Origin: Saccharicrinis carchari
Lineage (GTDB): Bacteria > Bacteroidota > Bacteroidia > Bacteroidales > Marinilabiliaceae
Reading direction: 5' to 3'
Length of the DNA stretch: 64,000 nt
NCBI RefSeq assembly: GCF_900182605.1
Contig: NZ_FXTB01000004.1
Coordinates: 248,001 to 312,000 of the forward strand
In this document: piece by piece, positions 43,970-53,503 of the stretch
Layout: each line of letters opens with the position of its first letter
Numbering within the stretch: position 1 is the stretch's first letter
Notes under the pieces: generated by a model
Seen by the model: the letters and a program-made list of their open reading frames with translations, nothing else
Told to the model about the DNA's origin: nothing
Databases searched by the model: none
Made by a program: the position numbers and the translations under genes

Positions 43970-45031
43970 ATGAGAAAAATATTTATTGTTGAGGACGACC
44001 GTTTTATAACCGCCATATTTACCATGTTTTTGCGCGACTTGGGTCATGAGTTGGTGGGCAAAGCCAGTTTGGGAAGAGAAGCTATTGAGAAGTGCAAGAA
44101 ACTAAAGCCCGATGTTATTTTAATGGACATACACCTGGATGGGGAATTAGATGGTATACAAACCGCCGAAATGCTTAAACGCGAAATGGAAGTACCCATT
44201 ATTTATATATCCAGCGACACCTCTTCGCCGGTTATTGAACGGGCTATTGTTTCTAATTCATATGGATACCTGGTAAAACCAATCAATAAAAAAGAATTGG
44301 GTATCAGCATCGATTTGGCATTTTACAAGCACAGGGTGGATTTAGAGCAAAAAGAAAGAGAGCAAGGATATCGCGAATTTATCTCGAACTCCCCATTGCC
44401 TATCGTAGTTTTAAGCAAGGAAAAAATCACTTATCTCAACCGGTTAGGATTGGATATTTTTAAAACACATTATATTGAAGATGTGATGGGGATGCCCATA
44501 AAAAACTTTGTAGCTGAAGAATTCTATGAGGAATTTAGCCATATTATTCATTCATCTATATCCAATGACCAAAGCATAAAGCCATTCCTAACCAAAATGA
44601 AAACCGTACATGGCGATCATTATTGGGTAGAAATTGCCGGATCTAAGGTAAACTTCAACAATCACCAGTCTGTTCAACTAATTTTTAGGGATGTATCGGC
44701 GTATAAGTTAAGTGAACGAAAAAATCAAGCTTACGAAAGAGCACTGTTCGAAGGAGAAAACATATGCTTTGTATTGGACAATACCTATAAAATAATACGG
44801 AGCAATACTTTTACAAGCAACACACTTGCAAAAGAAACTATTGTAGGCCAACCATTTACCTCACTCATCAATGGGACTCCGCAATGGTTAACTGAACTCC
44901 AAAACATAGATTGCAAGAAGCATAAAGGGCAACGGGTTGAAGTAACACTATGTAACGGAAAAACAGTTAAGCTTAACCTCAATGTAGTGTGCTCCGTGAA
45001 TGGTGTAATCGATCAAATTTTATTAACCTGA
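43970..45031 (+). CDS. Response regulator with PAS domains and no recognised output domain
   Basis: A 353-residue protein with an N-terminal receiver domain (residues about 1-120; phosphoacceptor Asp53 in LMDIHLDG, acid pair ED at residues 8-10, and conserved Lys in YLVKPINK), followed by a PAS domain (about 130-250, NSPLPIVVLSKEKITYLN ... IFRDVSAYK) and a second PAS-like stretch (about 255-350). There is no histidine kinase, DNA-binding or cyclic-di-GMP domain after it, so it may act by protein contact or in a phosphorelay. It is a single gene, divergent from coaX and convergent with mfd. Family parts are certain, function unknown. Confidence 0.9.
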   Translation: MRKIFIVEDDRFITAIFTMFLRDLGHELVGKASLGREAIEKCKKLKPDVILMDIHLDGELDGIQTAEMLKREMEVPIIYISSDTSSPVIERAIVSNSYGYLVKPINKKELGISIDLAFYKHRVDLEQKEREQGYREFISNSPLPIVVLSKEKITYLNRLGLDIFKTHYIEDVMGMPIKNFVAEEFYEEFSHIIHSSISNDQSIKPFLTKMKTVHGDHYWVEIAGSKVNFNNHQSVQLIFRDVSAYKLSERKNQAYERALFEGENICFVLDNTYKIIRSNTFTSNTLAKETIVGQPFTSLINGTPQWLTELQNIDCKKHKGQRVEVTLCNGKTVKLNLNVVCSVNGVIDQILLT

Positions 45032-45110
45032 CCCTTCGAAATTATTACGTGATTATTTCGTTTTTCGGCATTGGCTAAAAATAGTTTGGCACTGCTTTTA
45101 CGTACACCGA

Positions 45111-48100
45111 TTATTTTTTGGTAAAAATAGCAGCATGCAGAAGATCAAAAAATGATTTAACCTCGCTGATATCATTCACCCCGGTGAATACGAGACTTAA
45201 CTTTCCATTCTTCTCTTTCATTTTGGCATTTTTATGTTCTGCTTGCAGGTAGGCCAAAATGCCTGTAAAAACCGCCGATTGATAGTAAGGCGAGTCCTGA
45301 TTAGACACAAAATAAACAATCAGTTTATTGTTTTTGAATATAATTTTTTCGATACCCAAATCAATAGCTTTCCAGCGTATTTGAACTACCTGAACCAACT
45401 GACGGGTAGACATAGGCAAGGCACCAAACCTGTCGCTTAGTTCCGCTTTGAACACATCCAGTTCTTCTTCGTTTTTCAGTCCGTCAAGTTGTCGGTACAG
45501 CTGCATTCTTTCGGCTACACTTTCTACGTAATCATCGGGCAGCAACAAACGGGCATCCGTTTCAATACTACAGTCGCTCACAAACTTAATATTGCTGTCT
45601 GTAACCTGCTTGGTTTCTTCGTGATATAAATCCTTAAATTCAGTTTCACGGAGTTCGATCATGGCCTCGTTCAAAATGCGGTGATAGGTTTCGAAACCAA
45701 TATCCGCAATAAAACCACTTTGTTCGCCCCCTAGCAAGTTACCTGCGCCACGGATATCCAAATCCTGCATAGAGATGTTAAAGCCGCTCCCTAAATCAGA
45801 AAACTCCTCAATAACCTTTAACCGTCGCCTTGCTTCTTGCGTAACCGACGAAAGCGGAGGTGCCAGCATATAGCAGAAGGCCTTTTTGTTTGAACGACCT
45901 ACCCTACCCCGTAATTGATGCAAATCACTCATGCCAAAATGGTTGGCATTGTTTATTATAATTGTATTGGCATTGGGTATATCCAGTCCCGACTCAATGA
46001 TGGTGGTGGCTATAAGTACATCGTAATCGCCATTGATAAAACCCAGCATTACATTCTCGAGTTGAGGGCCATCCATTTGGCCATGTCCCACTACTGTTTT
46101 TACCGAAGGTAAAATTCGGTTTATCATGGCTTCTACTTCATAAATATTTTGCACACGGTTATGTATAAAAAACACCTGACCGTTACGGTCTATCTCATAG
46201 GTGATGGCCTCCTTTATTATTTCGTCGCTGATGGTGTGTAGCTCAGTAAGAATGGGGTGTCGGTTGGGCGGCGGTGTGTTGATAATGCTTAGGTCGCGTG
46301 CTCCCATTAACGAAAACTGCAGCGTGCGTGGTATGGGTGTTGCTGTAAGTGTAAGGGTATCAACATTGAGCTTTAGTTTTTTTAATTTTTCCTTGATGCT
46401 CACCCCAAAACGCTGCTCTTCGTCAATAATAAGCAGCCCCATATCTTTAAATTCAACATCCTTACCAATTAAACGATGCGTGCCGATAAGAATATCTATT
46501 TCACCCGCTTTTAAACGCATTAGAGCGTTTTTAATATCCTTGGGTTTACGCAAACGGCTCACATAATCTATTTTGCACGGAAAATCCTTTAACCTCTCGC
46601 TAAATGTTTTATAGTGCTGCATGGCCAAAATGGTAGTGGGCACTAAAACGGCTACCTGCTTATTGTCACTCACGGCCTTAAAGGCCGCGCGAATGGCTAT
46701 CTCGGTTTTACCGAAACCCACATCCCCACAAACCAGCATATCCATGGGGGTGTCTTTTTCCATGGCTTCTTTAACAAGACGAGTTGATTTTTCCTGATCG
46801 GGCGTATCCTCATAAATAAATGAAGCCTCCAGTTCTGTTTGCATATAACTGTCGGGCGAAAATGCATAGCCTTTTTCCTGTCTGCGCTGGGCGTACAGGG
46901 CAATCAGTTCTCGTGCAATATCCTTTACCTTTTTCTTGGTGCGATCCTTTAACTTTTGCCAGGCACCTGATCCTAACTTATTGATGCGAGGGGGCTCGCC
47001 CTCCTTGCTTTTGTATTTGCTGATGCGATGCAAGGAATGAATACTAACCAACAACACATCGTTATCCTTAAATACCAAACGTATAGCCTCTTGTTTTTTG
47101 CCGTTTACCTCGGTGGTAATTAACCCACCAAAGCGACCGATACCATGATCAACATGCACCACATAATCGCCTGGGTTCAGTCGACTAAGTTCCTTTAGCG
47201 ATACCGCTTGCTTAGCGATACGTGCCTTGTCGGTGCGCAGACTAAACTTATGGTAGCGCTCAAATATTTGATGATCGGTGTAATAGCACAACTGCATGTC
47301 GTGATCTACAAATCCCTCGTGCAACGTTTTACCCAAGGGGGTGTATTTTACCTCACTGCCTTTATCATGAAAAATAGCAGCGAGCCGTTCGTGCTGTTTG
47401 GGGTTGTCGGCCAGTATGTAACATGCATATCCCTGCTCCTCTTTATGCAACAAATCGTCCTGCAACAAATCGAAGTTTTTATTGAAAACGGGCTGTGGGC
47501 TGGTGCTGAATCTAATTTCGGTGTTATCTTTAAAATAGCTCCGTTTGCCAAACTCAATGCTTTGCCTTGCCGAGAATTGTTTTTCTATTTCCTGGTGTCC
47601 GACAAAAAAATCGGGCGATGGTATGTTCTCCTCATCCTTTCGCTGACTGTTGCGATGCACTATTTTTAGATGTGCCTCTTTTACTTTATCTGTAACATAA
47701 GCTATGTCGGAGGCCCATATTTTAGTTTTGGGATTTAAAAAATCAAGTAAAGAGATATGTTCTTTACCCACCCTGGTGCTAAGGTTGGGTATGATGGCTA
47801 TGTCGTTCAGTTTTGTTTTGGAGAGCTGGTTTTCTAAATCAAAGGTGCGTATTGAGTCCACCTCATCGCCAAAAAAGTCGATGCGATAGGGATCTTCATG
47901 AGCAAAGGAATAAATATCCACCAAACTGCCCCGCACGGAAAACTGACCCGGCTCGTATACAAAATCTACTTTCTCAAATTCGTATTCTATCAGCACCTCG
48001 GTAACAAAAGAAATATCTATTTGCTCACCGGTTTTAATATTCAGTGTACTTTCTTTTAACTGACTGTTGGTAGGTACCTTTTCGAACAAGGCTAAAGGGT

Positions 48101-48464
48101 AGGTAACCACCACACCTGCTTTTTTTGTATTGCTAAGATAATTGAGTGCTTCAGTGCGCAAAATAATACTAGATGCTTCGATATTACCATACTCAGGGGA
48201 GCGCTTGTAGGTAGAAGGTAAAAAGTATATGCTGCCCTCTCCTAACAGCTGTACTAAATCGTTGTAAAAGTAGGCGGCCTCTTCTTTATCGTTTAAAACA
48301 ACCAAATGCGAAAACCTTCCCATAACAGATGCCAGCACTACACTTTTGAAAGAGCCGGTGGTGCCTGCCACAAAAATATGGTGCTCACCATTGGTAATGG
48401 CAGCATTTAATTGAGTTATAAGAGGATTATCCCTAAATTGGGCAAGAACATTCAATTGACTCAC
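45111..48464 (-). CDS. mfd: Transcription-repair coupling factor
   Basis: Removes RNA polymerase stalled at DNA damage and recruits UvrA. The open frame extends to a TTG at 48482, but that codon sits inside a TATTTTTG promoter box, so I take the GTG at 48464 (VSQLNVLAQFRDNP), giving 1117 residues, normal for Mfd. Domains in order are a UvrB-like N-terminal part, the CarD-like RNA-polymerase-interacting domain (LNPGDYVVHVDHGIGRFGG), the helicase with Walker A GDVGFGKT and DEEQ box, motif VI region QLRGRVGRSNKKA, and the C-terminal TRCF domain. It is a single gene ending convergent with the response regulator. Confidence 0.97.
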   Translation of the reverse strand: MSQLNVLAQFRDNPLITQLNAAITNGEHHIFVAGTTGSFKSVVLASVMGRFSHLVVLNDKEEAAYFYNDLVQLLGEGSIYFLPSTYKRSPEYGNIEASSIILRTEALNYLSNTKKAGVVVTYPLALFEKVPTNSQLKESTLNIKTGEQIDISFVTEVLIEYEFEKVDFVYEPGQFSVRGSLVDIYSFAHEDPYRIDFFGDEVDSIRTFDLENQLSKTKLNDIAIIPNLSTRVGKEHISLLDFLNPKTKIWASDIAYVTDKVKEAHLKIVHRNSQRKDEENIPSPDFFVGHQEIEKQFSARQSIEFGKRSYFKDNTEIRFSTSPQPVFNKNFDLLQDDLLHKEEQGYACYILADNPKQHERLAAIFHDKGSEVKYTPLGKTLHEGFVDHDMQLCYYTDHQIFERYHKFSLRTDKARIAKQAVSLKELSRLNPGDYVVHVDHGIGRFGGLITTEVNGKKQEAIRLVFKDNDVLLVSIHSLHRISKYKSKEGEPPRINKLGSGAWQKLKDRTKKKVKDIARELIALYAQRRQEKGYAFSPDSYMQTELEASFIYEDTPDQEKSTRLVKEAMEKDTPMDMLVCGDVGFGKTEIAIRAAFKAVSDNKQVAVLVPTTILAMQHYKTFSERLKDFPCKIDYVSRLRKPKDIKNALMRLKAGEIDILIGTHRLIGKDVEFKDMGLLIIDEEQRFGVSIKEKLKKLKLNVDTLTLTATPIPRTLQFSLMGARDLSIINTPPPNRHPILTELHTISDEIIKEAITYEIDRNGQVFFIHNRVQNIYEVEAMINRILPSVKTVVGHGQMDGPQLENVMLGFINGDYDVLIATTIIESGLDIPNANTIIINNANHFGMSDLHQLRGRVGRSNKKAFCYMLAPPLSSVTQEARRRLKVIEEFSDLGSGFNISMQDLDIRGAGNLLGGEQSGFIADIGFETYHRILNEAMIELRETEFKDLYHEETKQVTDSNIKFVSDCSIETDARLLLPDDYVESVAERMQLYRQLDGLKNEEELDVFKAELSDRFGALPMSTRQLVQVVQIRWKAIDLGIEKIIFKNNKLIVYFVSNQDSPYYQSAVFTGILAYLQAEHKNAKMKEKNGKLSLVFTGVNDISEVKSFFDLLHAAIFTKK

Positions 48465-48479
48465 GCTAATTTTTTTTTG

Positions 48480-48487
48480 CAAAAATA
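48480..48487 (-). promoter_or_regulatory. Promoter -7 box for mfd
   Basis: TATTTTTG on the minus strand, 15 bp before the GTG start chosen at 48464. Its position rules out the upstream TTG (48482) as start codon, since that TTG is the end of the box itself. Confidence 0.55.
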
Positions 48488-48584
48488 AGGATTTAGATGG
48501 AATTATTTAGGTTGGGGTAATTTGACACCTGTTCTATTTTTTTAACAAGACATGACACACCGGAAAACAGAAAATTGAGTGTGC

Positions 48585-50003
48585 TTAACGAATTAATTGG
48601 TTCCTGTTGGTATCCAGTTTAAGAAATATAAAAAGTAAGGTGGTAAATCCCCACAGCGAGGAACCGCCATAGCTAAAAAAAGGCAGCGGAATGCCAATTA
48701 CAGGTGCTAAGCCAATGGTCATTCCTATGTTTATCGCAAAGTGATAAAAAAAGAGGGAGGCCACACAATAGCCATAAACACGGCTAAATGCCGAGTGTTG
48801 CTTTTCGGCCAAATATATGAGCCTAAATATCAGAATCAAAAACAACATCACCACCCCAAATGTTCCAAGGTAACCCCATTCTTCGCCCACGGTACAAAAT
48901 ATAAAATCGGTACTTTGCTCCGGCACAAAATCAAACTTAGTTTGCGTTCCTTGCAAGTAACCTTTACCGGTGAGTCCGCCGGAACCAATGGCTATTTTTG
49001 ATTGATTAACGTTGTACCCGGCACCCAGAGGGTCGTCCTTGAAACCCAATAGTACATAAATCCTGTTTCGTTGATATTGCGATAAAACTTCATCCACAAA
49101 ATAATCGGCGGAAAATGTTACGGTCACCAATCCCCATAAAAAAATTACAATGGGAAGAACAGGCTTTATATTTTTAACAAAACCTTTTATCAACAGGTAA
49201 ACCGATACCGTGGCAATGCCCACAACGGTAAACAATTCATATTGCAGTTTGAATCCAGCAAGAGCATAAAAGGCAAGAGACAAGATAAATCCACCAGAAA
49301 AAAACGCGCCCCCCATAGCCACTATTTTTTTATCTATTTTGAGCAGGAGAAACAAAAAAGCACCTGCAACTACCAGCGATAAAATTAGGGTATTGGTATA
49401 TACCAAGGTAAGGATGGCAACGATTGCAGCCAGTATGCCAAAAATTAAAATATTACCCGTAAGACCCTCGCGATAAAACGGCAATATAAATGCAAAAAAT
49501 ACGAGCGCCGATCCCGTATCGTTTTGAAGAAAAATACAAAGGACAGGCATTGTCCAAATACCCAATATCTTGGCCACATTCCTTGGTTTGTCAAACGAAA
49601 AATTATGCCTGCTCATTATACGCGAAAAAGTGAGTGCTGTGGCTATTTTAGCCAGCTCCACAGGCTGAAACCTAAGTGGTCCTATTTCGAACCACGACTT
49701 AGCTCCGTTTATTTCCTTACCAAAAAATATAACACTGAATAAAAGAAATACGGAAGTACCATATAAAAAATATGAAAAAGCAACATAAAACTTACTGTCG
49801 GTCATAAAAATTACCCATATGATAATCAATGAAAGACCTATCCATATTAATTGTTTGGCATACTCTTTTCCAGGGTCAAAAAAAACCGGGTTCTCGGGAT
49901 TATAATTGGCGGCGTAAATATTAAACCATCCAAATATCACAAGTATCAGGTAAATGGTTGTGGAAAGCCAGTCTACTTTTTTGCTGTAATTATTTTGTGC
50001 CAT
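48585..50003 (-). CDS. rodA: Rod-shape determining peptidoglycan glycosyltransferase RodA
   Basis: SEDS-family glycosyltransferase that polymerises glycan strands for lateral wall growth, paired with the transpeptidase PBP2. The 472-residue protein is polytopic with about ten membrane segments; the SEDS signature region FVPEQSTDFIFCTVGEEWG and the later PFFSYGGSSLWG stretch are present. It is somewhat longer than E. coli RodA (370) because of an inserted membrane-embedded region in the middle, usual in Bacteroidota. Its start overlaps the end of mrdA by 14 bp, so the two are translationally linked. Last gene of the purH-mre-rod cluster. Confidence 0.97.
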   Translation of the reverse strand: MAQNNYSKKVDWLSTTIYLILVIFGWFNIYAANYNPENPVFFDPGKEYAKQLIWIGLSLIIIWVIFMTDSKFYVAFSYFLYGTSVFLLFSVIFFGKEINGAKSWFEIGPLRFQPVELAKIATALTFSRIMSRHNFSFDKPRNVAKILGIWTMPVLCIFLQNDTGSALVFFAFILPFYREGLTGNILIFGILAAIVAILTLVYTNTLILSLVVAGAFLFLLLKIDKKIVAMGGAFFSGGFILSLAFYALAGFKLQYELFTVVGIATVSVYLLIKGFVKNIKPVLPIVIFLWGLVTVTFSADYFVDEVLSQYQRNRIYVLLGFKDDPLGAGYNVNQSKIAIGSGGLTGKGYLQGTQTKFDFVPEQSTDFIFCTVGEEWGYLGTFGVVMLFLILIFRLIYLAEKQHSAFSRVYGYCVASLFFYHFAINIGMTIGLAPVIGIPLPFFSYGGSSLWGFTTLLFIFLKLDTNRNQLIR

Positions 50004-51834
50004 GAATCAAATCTCCTTCCAACATTCTTTTCTCGAGCCAGGTACGGGATGGATCGATCTCCCCTTTTAAATATTTCTCCACCACCAAGCTCGATATGGG
50101 AGCTGCCCACCTGGATCCAAAACCACCGTTTTCAACATATACAGCAATGGCAATTTTAGGATCCTCTTTTGGAGCAAAGGCTATGAATACAGAGTGATCT
50201 TCGCCATGTGGATTTTCGGCCGTGCCTGTTTTTCCACATATACTTATGCCGGGCACACGGGCAATGGTGGCCGTACTGCCAGCGCCTCCCCATATGGCCA
50301 TTTCCATGCCGTCGAGTACCGGGGCAAAGTGGGTGGTATCAATGCCGGTTTCGCGAATCTCTTTAAAACGAGTGGGTATGGTGTCGTTTTCAATTTCCTT
50401 GATGATGTGCGGTGTGTAAAAATAGCCCTTGTTAGCCAGCGTGGCAGCCATGTTGGCCATCTGTACAGGTGTTGTTAACAGCTCGCCCTGCCCAATGGCC
50501 AAGGATACTACGGTGAGCGACGACCAGCTTTTGTTGTAAATCTTGTCGTAAGTTTGGCTGTTGGGTACAAAGCCCCGTATTTCGTTGGCAAAATCAATAC
50601 CCAATTTATGACCAAAACCAAATTTTACCAGGTAATTTTTCCATAATTCAAATCCATTTTGTACCGTACCGTTTTTGGGATTATCTATTATATTCCGAAA
50701 AATATGACAATAATAGGCATTGCAGGAATTGGAGATGGAATGTCGTAAATCAAGAGGACTGGCATGAGGATGACATCCCAAGTGAAAACGCCCCACCGAA
50801 TAACCCATGTAACATTCGTATTTGGTATTGGGCGTAATAACACCCTCTTGCAGGCCTATGAGTGCATTCACGGTTTTAAAGGTAGATCCGGGAGGATACC
50901 AGGCCATAATAGGTCGGTTAAACAATGGCTTTAAGGAATCGGTACTTAACACGGAAAAGTTACCCGCTCTTTTTTTGCCAACCAAAAGTGAGGGGTTATA
51001 CCCCGGGCTCGAAACCATGGATAACAACTCCCCTGTTTTGGGTTCGATGGCCACAATGGAGCCTATCTTATTTTTCATTAGCTCCTCGCCATACTTTTGT
51101 AATCCAATATCGATGGTCAGCTTAATGTCTTTACCCGCCACTGCCGGAATATCGAACTGCCCATCGCGGAAGGTGCCTTTTTGTCGTCCGTGAACATCCA
51201 CCAAAACATATTTATACCCCTTTTTTCCACGCAAAAATTTTTCGTAAGTCGATTCTACCCCATTGATGCCATGGTAATCGCCACGGGTATAATAATTATC
51301 CCTTTCTATATCCTGCGGCCCCACTTCGCCAATATAACCCAATATATGTGCAGCATGCGGATATTCATATTTACGCAGCGTACGACGCTGCACAAAAAAA
51401 CCGTCGAATTTGTACAATTTTTCCTGCAAAAAACCGTACTGTCTGGCCGATAACTGCTTGTAAAAAATAGAAGGTTTTATACGTGATATCTTTTTATTAC
51501 GTAATCTACCGTTCATGTCGTCGAAGAGTTGACGCAATTCCTGTATAGATATCTCCAGGGCATTACAAAAGGTGAGTGAATCCATAGGTTTAAGTTCACG
51601 GGGCACCACCATCAAATCGTAATCGGCCTGGTTTGAAACGATGAGTTTTCCGTTTCTGTCGTAAATCAGTCCACGCGATGGGAAACTGATTATTTCGCGA
51701 CGAGTATTACTCACGGCCGAATATTTATACGATGGGTCGTACACCTGAAGTATAAAAAGCTTAATAATAAAGCTTATACCTATAAATAAAATGATAAGGC
51801 CAATAACAAGGGTTCTTCTACTCATATTTTCCAC
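49990..51834 (-). CDS. mrdA: Penicillin-binding protein 2 (transpeptidase)
   Basis: Peptidoglycan cross-linking enzyme of the elongation machinery. The 614-residue product has an N-terminal membrane helix (about residues 8-30), a PBP dimer domain and a transpeptidase domain with the active-site Ser317 in STFK, SISNSCN as the SxN motif, and GKTGTAE as the KTG motif. The start is GTG at 51834: a strong Shine-Dalgarno (AAAGGAGG) lies 6 nt before it, unusual for Bacteroidota, whereas the in-frame ATG at 51825 would be too far from it. It is 12 bp from mreD and overlaps rodA. Confidence 0.97.
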   Translation of the reverse strand: MENMSRRTLVIGLIILFIGISFIIKLFILQVYDPSYKYSAVSNTRREIISFPSRGLIYDRNGKLIVSNQADYDLMVVPRELKPMDSLTFCNALEISIQELRQLFDDMNGRLRNKKISRIKPSIFYKQLSARQYGFLQEKLYKFDGFFVQRRTLRKYEYPHAAHILGYIGEVGPQDIERDNYYTRGDYHGINGVESTYEKFLRGKKGYKYVLVDVHGRQKGTFRDGQFDIPAVAGKDIKLTIDIGLQKYGEELMKNKIGSIVAIEPKTGELLSMVSSPGYNPSLLVGKKRAGNFSVLSTDSLKPLFNRPIMAWYPPGSTFKTVNALIGLQEGVITPNTKYECYMGYSVGRFHLGCHPHASPLDLRHSISNSCNAYYCHIFRNIIDNPKNGTVQNGFELWKNYLVKFGFGHKLGIDFANEIRGFVPNSQTYDKIYNKSWSSLTVVSLAIGQGELLTTPVQMANMAATLANKGYFYTPHIIKEIENDTIPTRFKEIRETGIDTTHFAPVLDGMEMAIWGGAGSTATIARVPGISICGKTGTAENPHGEDHSVFIAFAPKEDPKIAIAVYVENGGFGSRWAAPISSLVVEKYLKGEIDPSRTWLEKRMLEGDLIHGTK

Positions 51835-51846
51835 GTCGCACCTCCT

Positions 51847-52365
51847 TTAAATTCTTCGTTTTTTTTGATAAGTGAACAATAGCGTAACACCCATGATGAG
51901 TAGTGTAAAAAAGGTGCTCCCCAGTGTTTTCATCAGAATATCAAAAAAACTGACTACGGAAAAAGATTCTATAACAAAATAAAATAAATGATGCACAAAC
52001 ACCAATATTCCAGCGTATTTGAAAAACCAAGCAAAGCCATAATAAGAGGGCAGTGGTAAGGTACCTGTTTCGTAATTGTCGCGAGGCGCTATGCGTGCCA
52101 ATATAAAAGGTCGTGCATAAGCAATTAAAATACAAGCTGCCATATGCATACCTAAAGTGTTCGAAAACATATCTACACTTACGCCCAATAACGCGGATAG
52201 TATCAACAACAGCCATCCAGGTGTTTCAAAAGGCAGGGTTAAAATAAAAAGAACATACAGGTAGGGGTTCAGATATCCCGAGAACTCCATTTTGTTGAGG
52301 ATAAGAACCTGAAGCAGCACAAAAAACACGAAATTAAACAGGTATCTGGGAATTACACTTATCAT
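51847..52365 (-). CDS. mreD: Rod-shape determining protein MreD
   Basis: Integral membrane component of the elongation complex. The 172-residue protein is almost all hydrophobic with about five membrane segments and no catalytic motif, typical of MreD; identity rests mostly on position between mreC and mrdA. The start ATG overlaps the mreC stop codon (ATGA), so the two are translationally coupled. MreD sequences are poorly conserved, hence slightly lower confidence. Confidence 0.9.
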   Translation of the reverse strand: MISVIPRYLFNFVFFVLLQVLILNKMEFSGYLNPYLYVLFILTLPFETPGWLLLILSALLGVSVDMFSNTLGMHMAACILIAYARPFILARIAPRDNYETGTLPLPSYYGFAWFFKYAGILVFVHHLFYFVIESFSVVSFFDILMKTLGSTFFTLLIMGVTLLFTYQKKRRI

Positions 52366-53189
52366 TGTTTTGTATCCTCCTCTAATTGTTTTTGCTGTTC
52401 TTGAAATATATTCTCCACCACCTCAACGTAACTTAACTTTGAAAAATCGACACTTAGCTTTACCCTTATCTTATAAAAGCTCTCCCCCTCGGGGTGCGCT
52501 ACTTCATCCACCGTACCTATAAGTATGCCCTCCGGGAAGGTAGCTGAATAGCCACTGGTGATTACCCTATCACCCAAACTCACATTGGCATGTTCAGGTA
52601 TCTCATCTAAGGTGGCAAAAAGGGTAGATTCTGTATCCCAGCTCACAGAACCAAAAAAATCGGACTCTTTAAGTTTAGCCGATATTTTAAGCCGTGGATT
52701 TAAAACAGACAAGGCCGTACTAAAATTTTTGGTACTTTTTATAACAATTCCCACCACACCGCGACCCGACAAAACACCCATATCGGGCTTAATACCATCC
52801 TGTGTGCCTTTGTTTAGTGTTATGTAGTTAAAATGCTTGCGTACAGTATTGTTGATAACCTTGCATGAGCGATATTTATATTGGTGAGCCGATGCGCTAT
52901 CCCCGGCATATAAAAAATAATCCTTTGAGGTTTCAAAGGAAGAGGGCATCTGGCTGCGCAAAAGAGAGTTTTCCTTCGAGAGCTCCCTGTTTACCTCCTT
53001 TAAGGAAAAATACTCCTCAATATTGTTTACCGACTGAAACAGTCCACCAGCTATTTTTGAGGAAGAGCTCAGAAAAATGGATCGTTGATTTTGATTGTAT
53101 CCAACAATTAAAATGAGCGCTATCAACTCCAATAAAATAAACAGGAATGTAAAGTGATGATGTATTATAAACCGCAAAAAGTTTCTCAT
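52362..53189 (-). CDS. mreC: Rod-shape determining protein MreC
   Basis: Bitopic membrane protein that links MreB filaments and PBP2/RodA on the periplasmic side. The 275-residue protein has one transmembrane helix (about residues 12-32), a coiled coil (about 60-95, with VNREL SKENSLLRS) and the paired beta-barrel MreC core (about 115-265; phrases YITLNKGTQDGIKPDMGVLS and GDRVITSGYSATFPEGILIG). It sits 314 bp after mreB and overlaps mreD. Confidence 0.96.
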   Translation of the reverse strand: MRNFLRFIIHHHFTFLFILLELIALILIVGYNQNQRSIFLSSSSKIAGGLFQSVNNIEEYFSLKEVNRELSKENSLLRSQMPSSFETSKDYFLYAGDSASAHQYKYRSCKVINNTVRKHFNYITLNKGTQDGIKPDMGVLSGRGVVGIVIKSTKNFSTALSVLNPRLKISAKLKESDFFGSVSWDTESTLFATLDEIPEHANVSLGDRVITSGYSATFPEGILIGTVDEVAHPEGESFYKIRVKLSVDFSKLSYVEVVENIFQEQQKQLEEDTKQ

Positions 53190-53503
53190 TCAATTATTAT
53201 ATTATCCTATTTTTAAGGAAATAAGCCATTTTTGTTTATTTGCTCCTGTTTTACGGGATGATAAAGTTATTTTTTTTGATCCCAAATATTTCAATCATAT
53301 AATCATACAACGTTGTTGTACAAATAAAATTACACCGGTAAAATAAATTACAAAACCCGGTGACCTATTGGGGACCAGGTTTTATGCATACATCCTTATT
53401 TTTACATCTAGTAATTAGCAGCCATTGCACCACGGCAAAATTAAGTATCTGTTTTTATCGGCTTTAAAAACTCATGACTTTTCTCGAGGCTTTAATGCAC
53501 TAC
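53190..53503. other. Intergenic region between mreB and mreC
   Basis: No gene is visible in this 314 bp AT-rich gap. A minus-strand hairpin (CACCGG, 53333-53338, with CCGGTG, 53357-53362; about 18 nt loop) is followed by a T-rich stretch and could attenuate transcription between mreB and mreC. A 10 bp palindrome ACAACGTTGT lies near 53318. No TAnnTTTG box facing mreC was found. Confidence 0.45.

Noticed and set aside
48465-48482. TTG at 48482 as start of mfd
   Set aside because: The TTG is part of the TATTTTTG promoter box, so it would not be in the transcript; GTG at 48464 is the better start.
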